Shown: positions 1-6,354, counted from the stretch's first letter. The stretch is 7,035 nucleotides of DNA from Sphingomonadaceae bacterium (GCA_013821585.1 JACDGO010000103.1:1-7035); one strand, 5' to 3'. Numbers and translations are program-made. The notes: generated by a model not told the origin, from the letters alone.

Positions 1-1
1 G

Positions 2-634
2 TCGATGGCGATCGACCGCGATACGCTCGCCGGAACTTTTGGTGTCCCGCGCTGGCGCAGCGCTGATCGCCTGCTTCCCGCGCAGCTCGACAGCGCGTCG
101 CCGCCAGTTGCGCCGGTGTGGGCGGGAAACACCCTTGCCGAACGCCAGGCGGCGGCGCGCGCGCAGGTCGCCGAATGGACGCGCGCACGCGGGAGCATCG
201 AGCCGCTGCGCGTCGCGCTGCCTGCCGGGCCGGGAATGCGAATCCTGTTCGCGCGGGTCGCCGCCGACTGGCGCGCGATCGGCGTTCCCGCGGTGCTCGT
301 TGCGTTCGACGCAAAGGACGCCGATCTGCGGCTGATCGACGAGGTCGCGCCGAACGCGAGCGCCAATTGGTATCTGACGCGGACAGGCTGCGACTTCGCG
401 CTGCCGTGCGCGTTCGACGCCGACGCTGCATTGAAGGCTTCGCGCGCCGCGCCGAGCTTCGCGGCGCGCGCGGTGTTGATCGGCCAGGCCGACGCGGCGC
501 AGGCGAAGGCCCCTGCATTCATCCCGCTCGCGCGGCCGGTGCGCTGGTCACTGGTCGATCCCGCGCTCGAAGGCTTTCACGAAAACGCCTTCGCCACGCA
601 TCCACTCGCCGAGCTCGTCGTCCGCGCGCAGTAG
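2..634 (+). CDS. ABC transporter substrate-binding protein, family 5 (C-terminal part, 5' end outside window)
   Basis: This is the last ~210 residues of a periplasmic solute-binding protein of the SBP_bac_5 type, which delivers peptides or similar solutes to an ABC importer. The frame is open to the left edge, and the first visible methionine (position 5) sits inside a stretch reading AIDRDTLAGTFGVP, which in this family is an internal helix of the second lobe rather than an N-terminus. The true start is therefore upstream. Family members are usually about 500-550 residues, so roughly 300 are missing here. Also visible are the LRVALPAGPGMRILF strand-helix and the ending FIPLARPVRWSLVDPALEGF followed by HPLAEL, typical of the C-terminal lobe. 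It ends in TAG at 632-634. The signal peptide and the transporter's permease and ATPase genes are not in view, so the substrate cannot be stated. Assignment is from family resemblance; moderately sure. Confidence 0.75.
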   Translation, partial: SMAIDRDTLAGTFGVPRWRSADRLLPAQLDSASPPVAPVWAGNTLAERQAAARAQVAEWTRARGSIEPLRVALPAGPGMRILFARVAADWRAIGVPAVLVAFDAKDADLRLIDEVAPNASANWYLTRTGCDFALPCAFDADAALKASRAAPSFAARAVLIGQADAAQAKAPAFIPLARPVRWSLVDPALEGFHENAFATHPLAELVVRAQ

Positions 635-667
635 CGCTCGCGCCGCGAACCCCTATATCGTTGCGTA

Positions 668-673
668 AAGGAG
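668..673 (+). promoter_or_regulatory. Ribosome binding site of the DUF4112 gene
   Basis: AAGGAG, six bases before the ATG at 680. It fixes this start over longer overlapping frames in the region. Confidence 0.7.
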
Positions 674-679
674 ACGGCG

Positions 680-1087
680 ATGGCGGACGTCAACCGGTTG
701 AACCCCGGCGAATTTATCGGCGCGGACCCCACTGCCGTGCGGCGGCGGATCGAGGCGATGGAAAGGCTGCTCGAAGGCCTGTTCACGCTACCCGGCACAA
801 ACCGGAAGTTCGGTCTCGACGTGATTCTCGATCTCATTCCGGTCGGCGGCAGCGTGATCGCGGCGGCGATGGGCAGTTATCTGGCGTGGGAGGCGCGCAA
901 CCTCGGCATGCCCAAATCGACGATCGTGCGTATGGCGGGCAACATCGGCTTCGATGCGCTGCTCGGTGCGATCCCGTGGGTCGGCGCGATCCCCGACTTC
1001 TTCTTCCGGTCGAACACGCGCAATTTGAAGATGATCAAGAAGCACCTCGACCGGCATCACCCGGGGACCGTCACGCTCGAAGGCTGA
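680..1087 (+). CDS. DUF4112 domain-containing protein
   Basis: A 135-residue protein of the DUF4112 family, whose biochemical role is not known. It begins with ATG at 680, preceded by a good ribosome binding site (AAGGAG at 668-673). The N-terminal ~35 residues are charged and helical. The rest contains two related hydrophobic units, GLDVILDLIPVGGSVI (residues 45-60) and GFDALLGAIPWVGAIPDFFF (residues 90-109), which look like a duplicated membrane-associated hairpin. The tail (RSNTRNLKMIKKHLDRHHP) is basic and probably cytoplasmic. Length matches the family. It follows the solute-binding protein gene by 45 bp on the same strand and may be read with it. Its last 17 bp overlap the end of nadC on the opposite strand, so the two genes converge with no room for a terminator between them. 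Confidence 0.85.
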   Translation: MADVNRLNPGEFIGADPTAVRRRIEAMERLLEGLFTLPGTNRKFGLDVILDLIPVGGSVIAAAMGSYLAWEARNLGMPKSTIVRMAGNIGFDALLGAIPWVGAIPDFFFRSNTRNLKMIKKHLDRHHPGTVTLEG

Positions 1088-1928
1088 AGTCCAGCCCGAT
1101 GTCGGCAGCGGGCGCGCTCTGCGTGAGGCGGCCGACCGAGACATAGGTCACGCCCGTTTCGGCGATCGCGCGGATCGTTTCGAGACGAACGCCGCCCGAG
1201 GCTTCGGCGGGGACGCGGTCGGCGATCAGAGCCACGGCCTCGCGCAAGGTCGCCACGTCCATGTTGTCGAGCAGCAGATGCGTCGCGCCGCCCGCGAGCG
1301 CCTCCTCGATCTGGTCGATCCGGTCGACCTCTACGATGATCCGCGCGATGCTGGCATCGCGTGCGCGCCGCGCCGCTTCCCCGACCGATCCCGCGACCGC
1401 GACATGATTATCCTTGATCATCGCCGCGTCCCACAGCCCCATGCGGTGATTGATCGCGCCGCCCATCCGCGTCGCATATTTCTCGACTGCGCGCAGCCCG
1501 GGGATGGTCTTGCGCGTGTCGAGCAAGGTGCAGCCGGTGCCGGCGATGGCGTCGACATAGGCGCGGGTCATCGTTGCGATGCCCGAGAGATGCTGGATGG
1601 TGTTGAGCGCCGAGCGCTCGGCGGTGAGCAATGCGCGGGCGTTGCCCGACAGGCGCATCAGGTCGGCGCCTGCGGCGACGCGCGCGCCCTCCCCCGCCAG
1701 GGTCTCGATTTCGACGGAGGGATCGAGCGCCCGAAAGAACGCCTCGGCAATAGGAAGTCCCGCGACGATAATCATCTCGCGGCTGTCCATGACGCCCGAA
1801 AACCGCGCCTCGGCGGGAATGACGGCTGCGGAGGTAACGTCTCCGCCTTCGCCCAAGTCCTCCGCGAGAGTCACGCGCACGAACGCGGCGAGGTCGAAAC
1901 GCTCAAGGGTGAAGGCGGTGTTAGTCAA
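1071..1928 (-). CDS. nadC: Nicotinate-nucleotide diphosphorylase (carboxylating), quinolinate phosphoribosyltransferase
   Basis: Converts quinolinate and PRPP to nicotinate mononucleotide, CO2 and pyrophosphate (EC 2.4.2.19), the third step of de novo NAD synthesis in the cytosol. At 285 residues it has the usual length. Visible family features are LAEDLGEGGDVTS (21-33), ERSALN (104-109), the DTRKTIPG phosphoribosyl/quinolinate-binding stretch (137-144) followed by N160-H161-R162, K172 in MIKDNH, E200, D221 in LLLDNM, and the closing VGRLTQSAPAADIGLDFS. The start is TTG at 1926-1928. An in-frame TAG lies at 1938-1940, no ATG occurs before the conserved LAEDLGEGGD block, and no strong Shine-Dalgarno is seen. 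Translation is therefore probably coupled to the preceding small gene, whose stop lies 9 bp upstream. Its 3' end overlaps the DUF4112 gene by 17 bp. Confidence 0.95.
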   Translation of the reverse strand: MTNTAFTLERFDLAAFVRVTLAEDLGEGGDVTSAAVIPAEARFSGVMDSREMIIVAGLPIAEAFFRALDPSVEIETLAGEGARVAAGADLMRLSGNARALLTAERSALNTIQHLSGIATMTRAYVDAIAGTGCTLLDTRKTIPGLRAVEKYATRMGGAINHRMGLWDAAMIKDNHVAVAGSVGEAARRARDASIARIIVEVDRIDQIEEALAGGATHLLLDNMDVATLREAVALIADRVPAEASGGVRLETIRAIAETGVTYVSVGRLTQSAPAADIGLDFSLRA

Positions 1929-1937
1929 AGACGAAAA

Positions 1938-2318
1938 CTACTCGGCTCTTAATTCGATATAGCCCTGAGCAGAGATAGACTGCACTCGCCACCTGCACCC
2001 TAATCGATCCTCGGGTCGCCAAGGAGTAGCTTTATCTACAGATGTGCCGTATTCCCCGTCAACGATTACCGCGTCGATCCAGCCATCATAGTCATCCAAA
2101 GCTTTTTTCGCATGAACTGCACGTTTCTTATTACCAGGCTTTGATACCCAGACATCGGATGCATTTTCTCCGGATCCGTCGGATTTAGCTAAATTCTGCC
2201 AGGCGATTTCGTCACGCGAAATGCTGATGCAGACGCCACCCGGTTTCTCCGCGCTCCAGTCTTGTCTGGGCACTGTTAGATCGTACCCGAGTTTCTTAAA
2301 CGCCTCACCGTATTTCAT
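1938..2318 (-). CDS. Hypothetical protein inserted between nadA and nadC
   Basis: A 126-residue protein that I do not recognise. It starts with ATG at 2316-2318 behind a nearly perfect ribosome binding site that overlaps the nadA stop codon, and ends at TAG 1938-1940, 9 bp before the nadC start. It is soluble-looking, with no signal peptide or membrane segment. It has a charged N-terminus (KYGEAFKKLGYDL), a middle strand GGVCISIS (27-34), a basic stretch KPGNKKRAVHAKKAL (60-74), a WIDAVIVDGEYG strand-turn (80-91) and a C-terminal GCRWRVQSISAQGYIEL (107-123) that reads as beta-strands. My hand count gives about half G+C, against clearly higher values in nadA and nadC, and it uses AT-ending codons unlike its neighbours. 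This suggests a recent arrival. The ribosome binding site and placement argue that it is a real translated gene. Function unknown; it may have nothing to do with NAD. Confidence 0.75.
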   Translation of the reverse strand: MKYGEAFKKLGYDLTVPRQDWSAEKPGGVCISISRDEIAWQNLAKSDGSGENASDVWVSKPGNKKRAVHAKKALDDYDGWIDAVIVDGEYGTSVDKATPWRPEDRLGCRWRVQSISAQGYIELRAE

Positions 2319-2330
2319 GTCACCTCCTTT
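2319..2330 (-). promoter_or_regulatory. Very strong ribosome binding site of the gene between nadA and nadC
   Basis: On the minus strand this reads AAAGGAGGTGAC directly before the ATG, close to a full match to the anti-Shine-Dalgarno end of 16S rRNA. It overlaps the nadA TAA stop (2329-2331). It decides the start of the small gene and predicts high translation, stronger than any other site seen in this window. Confidence 0.8.
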
Positions 2331-3330
2331 AGTCCCCCGTCACCCTGACAGCTCCCAAATCCCCCTGCCCGACCGTCGAGCCCGCCATCGCAAGCATCGC
2401 GTCGAGGCTCTTTTTCGCGCGCAGTCGCAGCCCCTCCTCGATCTCGATGCGCGGCTCGAGATCGCGGAGCGCGACGTAGAGCTTTTCCATCGTGTTGAGC
2501 GCCATGTATGGGCAGATGTTGCAGTTGCAGTTCCCATCCGCGTCCGGCGCGCCGATGAAGGTCTTGTCGGGCACCGCCTTTTCCATCTGGTGGATGATAT
2601 GCGGTTCGGTCGCGACGATCAGCGTGTCGCCGGACATCGACTTCGCATATTCGAGGATACCGCTGGTCGAGCCGACGTAGTCGGCGTGGTCGAGGATGTG
2701 CGCGGGGCATTCGGGATGCGCGGCGACCGGCGCGCCGGGGTGCTGCGCCTTGAGCTTGATGAGCTCGGTTTCCGAGAACGCTTCGTGGACGATGCACACG
2801 CCCGGCCACAGCAGCATGTCGCGTCCGGTCTTGCGCGCGAGATAGCCGCCGAGATGTTTGTCTGGGCCGAAGATGATCTTCTGGCCGGCCGGGAGCTGCG
2901 ACAGGATTTTCTCGGCCGACGAGCTGGTGACGATGATGTCGCTCAAGCCCTTAACCTCGGCCGAGCAGTTGATGTAGGTGAGCGCGATGTGATCGGGATG
3001 ATCGGCGCGGAATCTCGCGAACGCCTTGGGCGGGCACGAGTCCTCGAGGCTGCACCCCGCGTCCATGTCGGGCAGCACGACGATCTTGTCCGGTGAGAGG
3101 ATCTTCGCGGTCTCGGCCATGAAGCGCACACCGCAAAAGGCGATAACGTCGGCTTCGGTCGCCTGCGCCTTGCGGGCAAGGTCGAGGCTGTCGCCGACGA
3201 AATCGGCCAAGTCCTGAAGCTCGGGCTTCTGGTAATAGTGCGCGAGGATGACGGCGTTGCGCTCCTTGCGCAGCCGGTCGATCTCGGCGCGAAGGTCGAT
3301 GCCTTTGAGAGTGGCTGGCTGATAGGTCAT
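2329..3330 (-). CDS. nadA: Quinolinate synthase (4Fe-4S)
   Basis: Condenses iminoaspartate with dihydroxyacetone phosphate to give quinolinate (EC 2.5.1.72), the second step of de novo NAD synthesis, using an oxygen-sensitive [4Fe-4S] cluster. At 333 residues it is of normal length. The three cluster cysteines are readable by alignment to known NadA proteins: C93 in DAGCSLEDSCP, C179 in WPGVCIVHE and C273 in NICPYMALN. C268 and C270 lie just before the last. Other hallmarks are AHYYQKPELQDLADFVGDS (30-48), GPDKHLGGY (155-163), AHPECP (204-209), GSTSG (220-224) and the EPHIIHQM segment (242-249). It starts at ATG 3328-3330 with GAAGGG four bases upstream. It follows the MBL-fold gene by 19 bp and precedes the small gene by 10 bp, so the set is probably one transcript. 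nadB is not in the window. Confidence 0.96.
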   Translation of the reverse strand: MTYQPATLKGIDLRAEIDRLRKERNAVILAHYYQKPELQDLADFVGDSLDLARKAQATEADVIAFCGVRFMAETAKILSPDKIVVLPDMDAGCSLEDSCPPKAFARFRADHPDHIALTYINCSAEVKGLSDIIVTSSSAEKILSQLPAGQKIIFGPDKHLGGYLARKTGRDMLLWPGVCIVHEAFSETELIKLKAQHPGAPVAAHPECPAHILDHADYVGSTSGILEYAKSMSGDTLIVATEPHIIHQMEKAVPDKTFIGAPDADGNCNCNICPYMALNTMEKLYVALRDLEPRIEIEEGLRLRAKKSLDAMLAMAGSTVGQGDLGAVRVTGD

Positions 3331-3349
3331 CGCGCCCTTCTAGCCGTGT

Positions 3350-4201
3350 TCACGCCAGGGTCCACTCCGCGCCTTCGCGCACCCGCCCCCGGTCGCGCAG
3401 ATCGATCAGGTGCGCGAGGACCGAGCGGCCCGCAGCGGGCCACAGGCGCTTGTCGACACCGCCGTACATGTGCGGGACCATTTCCGGGATCGCGCCGACG
3501 CCTTGGCCGATCAGGCGCAGGATCTGCCCCTCGCGCTGCTTGCGGTGCCCGGCGAGACCGCGAACGAGGCGCCGGGGCTTCGTCACCGGTTCGCCGTGCG
3601 CGGGGTAATAAATCGCGTCGTCGCGTGCTAGGAGCAGGTCGAGGCTCACCATATAGGCCGCCATGTCGCCGTCGGGCGGCGAGACGACGGTCGTCGACCA
3701 GCCCATGACGTGATCGCCCGTGAACAGCGCCCCTTCTTCCGGCAGCACGTAGCAGAGGTGGTTCGATGTATGGCCGGGCGTCGCGACGGCGCGGAGCGTC
3801 CAGCCGGGACCGGTTAGCGTCTCGCCGTCCGCCAGCACGCGGTCAGGGGCGTAGGTCGCATCGAAAGACGCGTCGGCGCGCGGACCGGCGTCTTCGAGCA
3901 CGAGCGGCGCACAGCCTATGATCGGCGCGCCGGTCGCCTTCGCCAGCGGACCGGCGGCGGGGCTGTGGTCGCGGTGCGTGTGCGTGCAGACGATCGCGGT
4001 GACGCGCTCGCCTTCGGTCGTCTTCAAAATGCCGTCGATATGCGCCGGGTCGGCGGGGCCGGGATCAATCACCGCGACTTCGCCGCGCCCAACGACATAG
4101 GTCTGCGTTCCGGTGAAAGTGAAGGGCGACGGATTGGCCGCGAGCACACGCCGGACGAGCGGGCTGAGCGTTTGCGCGACATCGCTGTGCTGCTCATCCA
4201 T
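3350..4201 (-). CDS. MBL-fold metallo-hydrolase, LACTB2-like with C-terminal winged helix
   Basis: A 283-residue metallo-beta-lactamase-fold enzyme, probably cytosolic. The zinc-site motif THTHRDH is at residues 73-79, with H144 (TPGHTSNH), D163 (TGDHVMG) and H202 (PAHGEP) as the remaining expected ligands. The C-terminal ~65 residues (from about HRKQREGQIL, 219 on, through MVPHMYGGVDKRLWPAA) match the winged-helix extension (BLACT_WH type) of the LACTB2 group. Human LACTB2 is a mitochondrial endoribonuclease; bacterial members of this group are mostly uncharacterised, so a hydrolase or nuclease role is inference. I chose the ATG at 4199-4201 (MDEQHSDVAQ). A longer frame starting at 4339 adds 46 residues with no conserved look, so I leave it out, though the ribosome binding site before 4201 is weak. 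It heads the set MBL - nadA - small gene - nadC, ending 19 bp before nadA. Confidence 0.88.
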   Translation of the reverse strand: MDEQHSDVAQTLSPLVRRVLAANPSPFTFTGTQTYVVGRGEVAVIDPGPADPAHIDGILKTTEGERVTAIVCTHTHRDHSPAAGPLAKATGAPIIGCAPLVLEDAGPRADASFDATYAPDRVLADGETLTGPGWTLRAVATPGHTSNHLCYVLPEEGALFTGDHVMGWSTTVVSPPDGDMAAYMVSLDLLLARDDAIYYPAHGEPVTKPRRLVRGLAGHRKQREGQILRLIGQGVGAIPEMVPHMYGGVDKRLWPAAGRSVLAHLIDLRDRGRVREGAEWTLA

Positions 4202-4379
4202 CCCGGCGATGTGGAGGCTCGGGGCAACGGGCGCAACTCCGTGTCGGAAATCTTGACACTCGGCGAAAAGGTTAATCTCGCTTGACCATCGTCGCGCACG
4301 GTTTTCCGCCGTTCGTGGAAACTGGCACGCGGGATGCATCGGTGTTTGCGTCCCAACGGCGGTGTCCCCCGCTGAGAGC
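4202..4379. other. Intergenic region upstream of the MBL-nadA-nadC set
   Basis: About 180 bp with no convincing gene. It should hold the minus-strand promoter of the MBL/nad set, but no box pair stands out. The best candidate I see is TTAACC followed after 17 bases by GATTTC, which is weak. A short dyad GTGTC-n9-GACAC lies at 4241-4259, and a 5-bp hairpin CCGCT-GAG-AGCGG at 4369-4381 touches the larger hairpin next door. Confidence 0.5.
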
Positions 4380-4422
4380 GGCGGGCCGGTTTCGCTTCCC
4401 TGGTCTCGCGAACCGGCCCGCC
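4380..4422 (-). terminator. Strong GC hairpin after the M56 peptidase gene, probable terminator
   Basis: The arms at 4380-4391 (GGCGGGCCGGTT) and 4411-4422 (AACCGGCCCGCC) pair perfectly over 12 bp. Three further CGC/GCG pairs (4393-4395 with 4408-4410) follow past one bulged T, leaving a 12-base loop. On the minus strand it starts 16 bases after the stop of the peptidase gene. No run of U follows on either strand, so it is not a textbook intrinsic terminator. It could end transcription with Rho, protect the 3' end, or insulate the downstream nad set. Confidence 0.55.
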
Positions 4423-4438
4423 CTCACCCGACCTTTAC

Positions 4439-5983
4439 CTATTCAGCGTCCCGGCCGGAGTTCCGCTCGGCGCGCGCGATCGCCCGGTCGATGCCGGCGA
4501 GCGCCTGCGCGCGTTCACGGTCGCTCAGGTCGCGCTCGCGGCGGATTTCCTCGCGCGCCTCTTGCAGGCTTAGCGCGACGGTGCGGTGAATCTCCCGCAT
4601 GTCGACATAGCCGCAGCCACCATCGCGATGCGTGCGGCAGGCGTCGGCGATGCGGCGCGCCTCGGCGATCGCGGGCTGCGCCTCCGCCATCGCGTCGCGC
4701 ACCATCGCGTCGATCTCGGCGGCGCTGGGAATGTGGGCGACCGGAGGGACCGGAGGCATGGGGGAGAATGGTGCGGCCGGCGCTGGCGGCGCGATCGGTC
4801 CAAGCGCAGCGACCGGAACAGGCGGGACTGCGGGAACGGGAGGCGTGCAGTTGAGGATCACACGCGTGGAGCGCCCGTCGCGGCCCCGGTAACGGACGGC
4901 GCGGCGGCCGTCGCACGCCGAGGCGTCATTGGCGGCGTCGGCAGCGGCATCGCGCGCCGCTTCTCCCGCCTCGGCCGTCGCCTCCCGCGCTTCGTCGCGC
5001 GCTTCGGCGGCGTCGGCGAGCAGTTCCGCGCGCGTCGCGACGCGTCGCTCGGCATTTTCGCCGCGAATGACGGTGCGCATCTGCTGCGCCGCGGCCGTCG
5101 CGGTTTCGGCGGCGGCCCCACCCGAAACGGTCAGCGCGAGCCCTGTGACGATCACCGTGCCGGCGAGCGCGGCTCCGGCCATCCGGCGGCTGTTCGAGTT
5201 GCGAAATCCGAGCATCCTCATTCTCCTTTTCAAACGGCCGGTGGCATTGAGCGCGCAGACCGGCAGACCCAGCGGCCCGCTCGCCGTCGCGACGAGAGCG
5301 CGCGCATAGGCATCGCGTTCGCCCGCCGAGTGTCCGGCGAGCACCCGCGCGTCGCACGCCATCTCCTGATCGGCGCGAAACGCGCGATGCGCGATCGCGG
5401 CGACGGGATTGAACCAGTGCGCCGCGCGCACGAACAACGCCGCCAGGTTCGCGGCGAGATCGTGGTGTGCATGGTGCGCGGCTTCGTGCCGGATCGCGAG
5501 GTCGAGTTCGGCGGGCGCGTAACGCACCGCGTGATCGGCGGGAAGGACGATTGCCGGCCACACAAAGCCGACAGCGACCGGGCCATCGACGGCGGGGCTC
5601 ACAAAAATCGGAATACCGTCGCGCTTGCCGGCGGCGACGCGGTTCGCGCCGATGCGCTCCAGAAAGCGGCGATAGGCGACGACCGCGAGGGTCAGGAAAG
5701 AAATCGCGCCGGTCAGCCAGACCAGGGTGAAGACAAGTCGCCAGTCGATCACCGGCTCGGCCGCCGCCACGAATCGCCTGACGGCCACGTGGAAGGTCGC
5801 GACCGGCGCGGGCGGCGCGACATCGGCCGGCATCGGCGGCAGAACCATCCTGATCGCCGGGAGCAGCCACAGCGCGTAGGCCGCCTGCGCCCCGAACAGG
5901 CGCGCCACGGGCGCGCGCAACGCGAGCACGACGAGCATTAGTACCGTGCTCGCGACGAGCGTTTCACCCAGCCAGCCGCTCAT
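4439..5983 (-). CDS. M56 family (BlaR1/MecR1-like) membrane metallopeptidase
   Basis: A 514-residue integral membrane zinc protease, the expected partner that inactivates the BlaI/MecI-type repressor encoded just upstream. Hydrophobic segments lie at about 5-29, 35-50, 84-104 and 269-290. The protease loop between the third and fourth carries the zinc motif HEAAH (166-170) and the downstream ligand region DQEMACD with E207, as in M56 peptidases. After the last membrane segment a ~220-residue extracytoplasmic tail follows: an Ala/Glu/Arg-rich, probably coiled-coil stretch (~310-355), a proline-rich stretch (~380-416) and a charged helical end with few cysteines (C357, C379, C449, C457). There is no penicillin-binding domain with an STxK-like active site, so the signal is unlikely to be a beta-lactam acylating this protein. 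The start is ATG 5981-5983, overlapping the repressor stop as ATGA, which implies coupled translation. Confident in family; signal unknown. Confidence 0.92.
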   Translation of the reverse strand: MSGWLGETLVASTVLMLVVLALRAPVARLFGAQAAYALWLLPAIRMVLPPMPADVAPPAPVATFHVAVRRFVAAAEPVIDWRLVFTLVWLTGAISFLTLAVVAYRRFLERIGANRVAAGKRDGIPIFVSPAVDGPVAVGFVWPAIVLPADHAVRYAPAELDLAIRHEAAHHAHHDLAANLAALFVRAAHWFNPVAAIAHRAFRADQEMACDARVLAGHSAGERDAYARALVATASGPLGLPVCALNATGRLKRRMRMLGFRNSNSRRMAGAALAGTVIVTGLALTVSGGAAAETATAAAQQMRTVIRGENAERRVATRAELLADAAEARDEAREATAEAGEAARDAAADAANDASACDGRRAVRYRGRDGRSTRVILNCTPPVPAVPPVPVAALGPIAPPAPAAPFSPMPPVPPVAHIPSAAEIDAMVRDAMAEAQPAIAEARRIADACRTHRDGGCGYVDMREIHRTVALSLQEAREEIRRERDLSDRERAQALAGIDRAIARAERNSGRDAE

Positions 5984-6348
5984 GCCTTCAATCCCTTCAG
6001 GATCGTCTCGATTTCGGCGATGTCTTGGGGAGAAAGCCGTGCCTGCTCGGCGAGATGCGCGACGAGCGGCGCAGCGCGTCCGCCGAACAGCCGTTCGACA
6101 AGGCGACGCGATTCGGTCGCGACATAGTCCGCGCGCGCGACCTTGGGGCGATAGAGATAGCGGCGCCCATCTTCCTCATGTGCGAGGACGCCCTTGCCGA
6201 GCAGCCGCGACAACAGGGTCTTGACCGTCCGCTCGCTCCATCCGCGCTTTGGATCGACGCGCTTGGCGACATCGGTCGCCGTGAGCGGCGCGTCCGCCCA
6301 CAACACCTCCATCACAGCTTGCTCGGCATCGCTGATGCGTTCTGCCAC
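5980..6348 (-). CDS. BlaI/MecI/CopY family transcriptional repressor
   Basis: A 122-residue winged-helix repressor. The N-terminal ~70 residues form the DNA-binding domain: ISDAEQAVMEVLW (5-17), LTATDVAKRV (22-31), recognition helix region SERTVKTLLSRLLGKG (38-53) and the wing HEEDGRRYLYRPKV (57-70). The remainder is the dimerisation helix bundle (from ADYVATES to the end). Length is normal for the family. The start is GTG at 6346-6348, supported by AAAGGG at 6355-6360, six bases upstream. The gene overlaps the M56 peptidase gene by 4 bp (ATGA). The known scheme for this family is that the repressor dimer binds a TAC...GTA dyad at its own promoter until the membrane protease triggers its cleavage; two such dyads lie directly upstream. 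The position equivalent to the Asn-Phe cleavage site of staphylococcal BlaI/MecI reads VAHLAE here (96-101) by my eye alignment. Confidence 0.93.
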   Translation of the reverse strand: MAERISDAEQAVMEVLWADAPLTATDVAKRVDPKRGWSERTVKTLLSRLLGKGVLAHEEDGRRYLYRPKVARADYVATESRRLVERLFGGRAAPLVAHLAEQARLSPQDIAEIETILKGLKA

Positions 6349-6354
6349 GACTCG

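Noticed and set aside
654..659. TATATC as a -10 box before the DUF4112 gene
   Set aside because: No acceptable -35 box lies 16-18 bases upstream, and the gene may be read from the preceding gene's transcript.
118..1146. A 342-codon plus-strand open frame
   Set aside because: It overlaps the solute-binding protein and DUF4112 genes in another frame, is Arg-rich with no domain, and has no ribosome binding site of note.
1278..1952. Plus-strand open frame opposite nadC
   Set aside because: Antisense shadow of nadC; composition dominated by Arg, Asp and Gly with no family resemblance.
2221..3096. Plus-strand open frame opposite nadA and the small gene
   Set aside because: Antisense shadow of nadA, whose cluster cysteines and motifs make the minus strand clearly the coding one.
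4253..4278. TTGACA with a TAAT-like box downstream on the plus strand
   Set aside because: The spacing of 12-14 bases is too short and there is no plus-strand gene downstream for it to drive.
4202..4339. N-terminal extension of the MBL-fold protein from an ATG at 4339
   Set aside because: The 46 extra residues look non-conserved and unlike a signal peptide; the ATG at 4199-4201 places the start just ahead of the conserved SPLVRRVLAANPSPFT region. Not excluded with certainty.
4920..5050. Apparent repeats rich in GCG/CGC
   Set aside because: They are explained by the Ala/Glu/Arg-rich coiled-coil-like coding stretch of the M56 protein and are not a regular DNA repeat.
4586..5941. A 451-codon open frame on the plus strand
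   Set aside because: It lies fully antisense to the M56 peptidase gene, has Arg/Gly/His-rich composition with no recognisable domain, and is the expected open shadow frame in GC-rich DNA.
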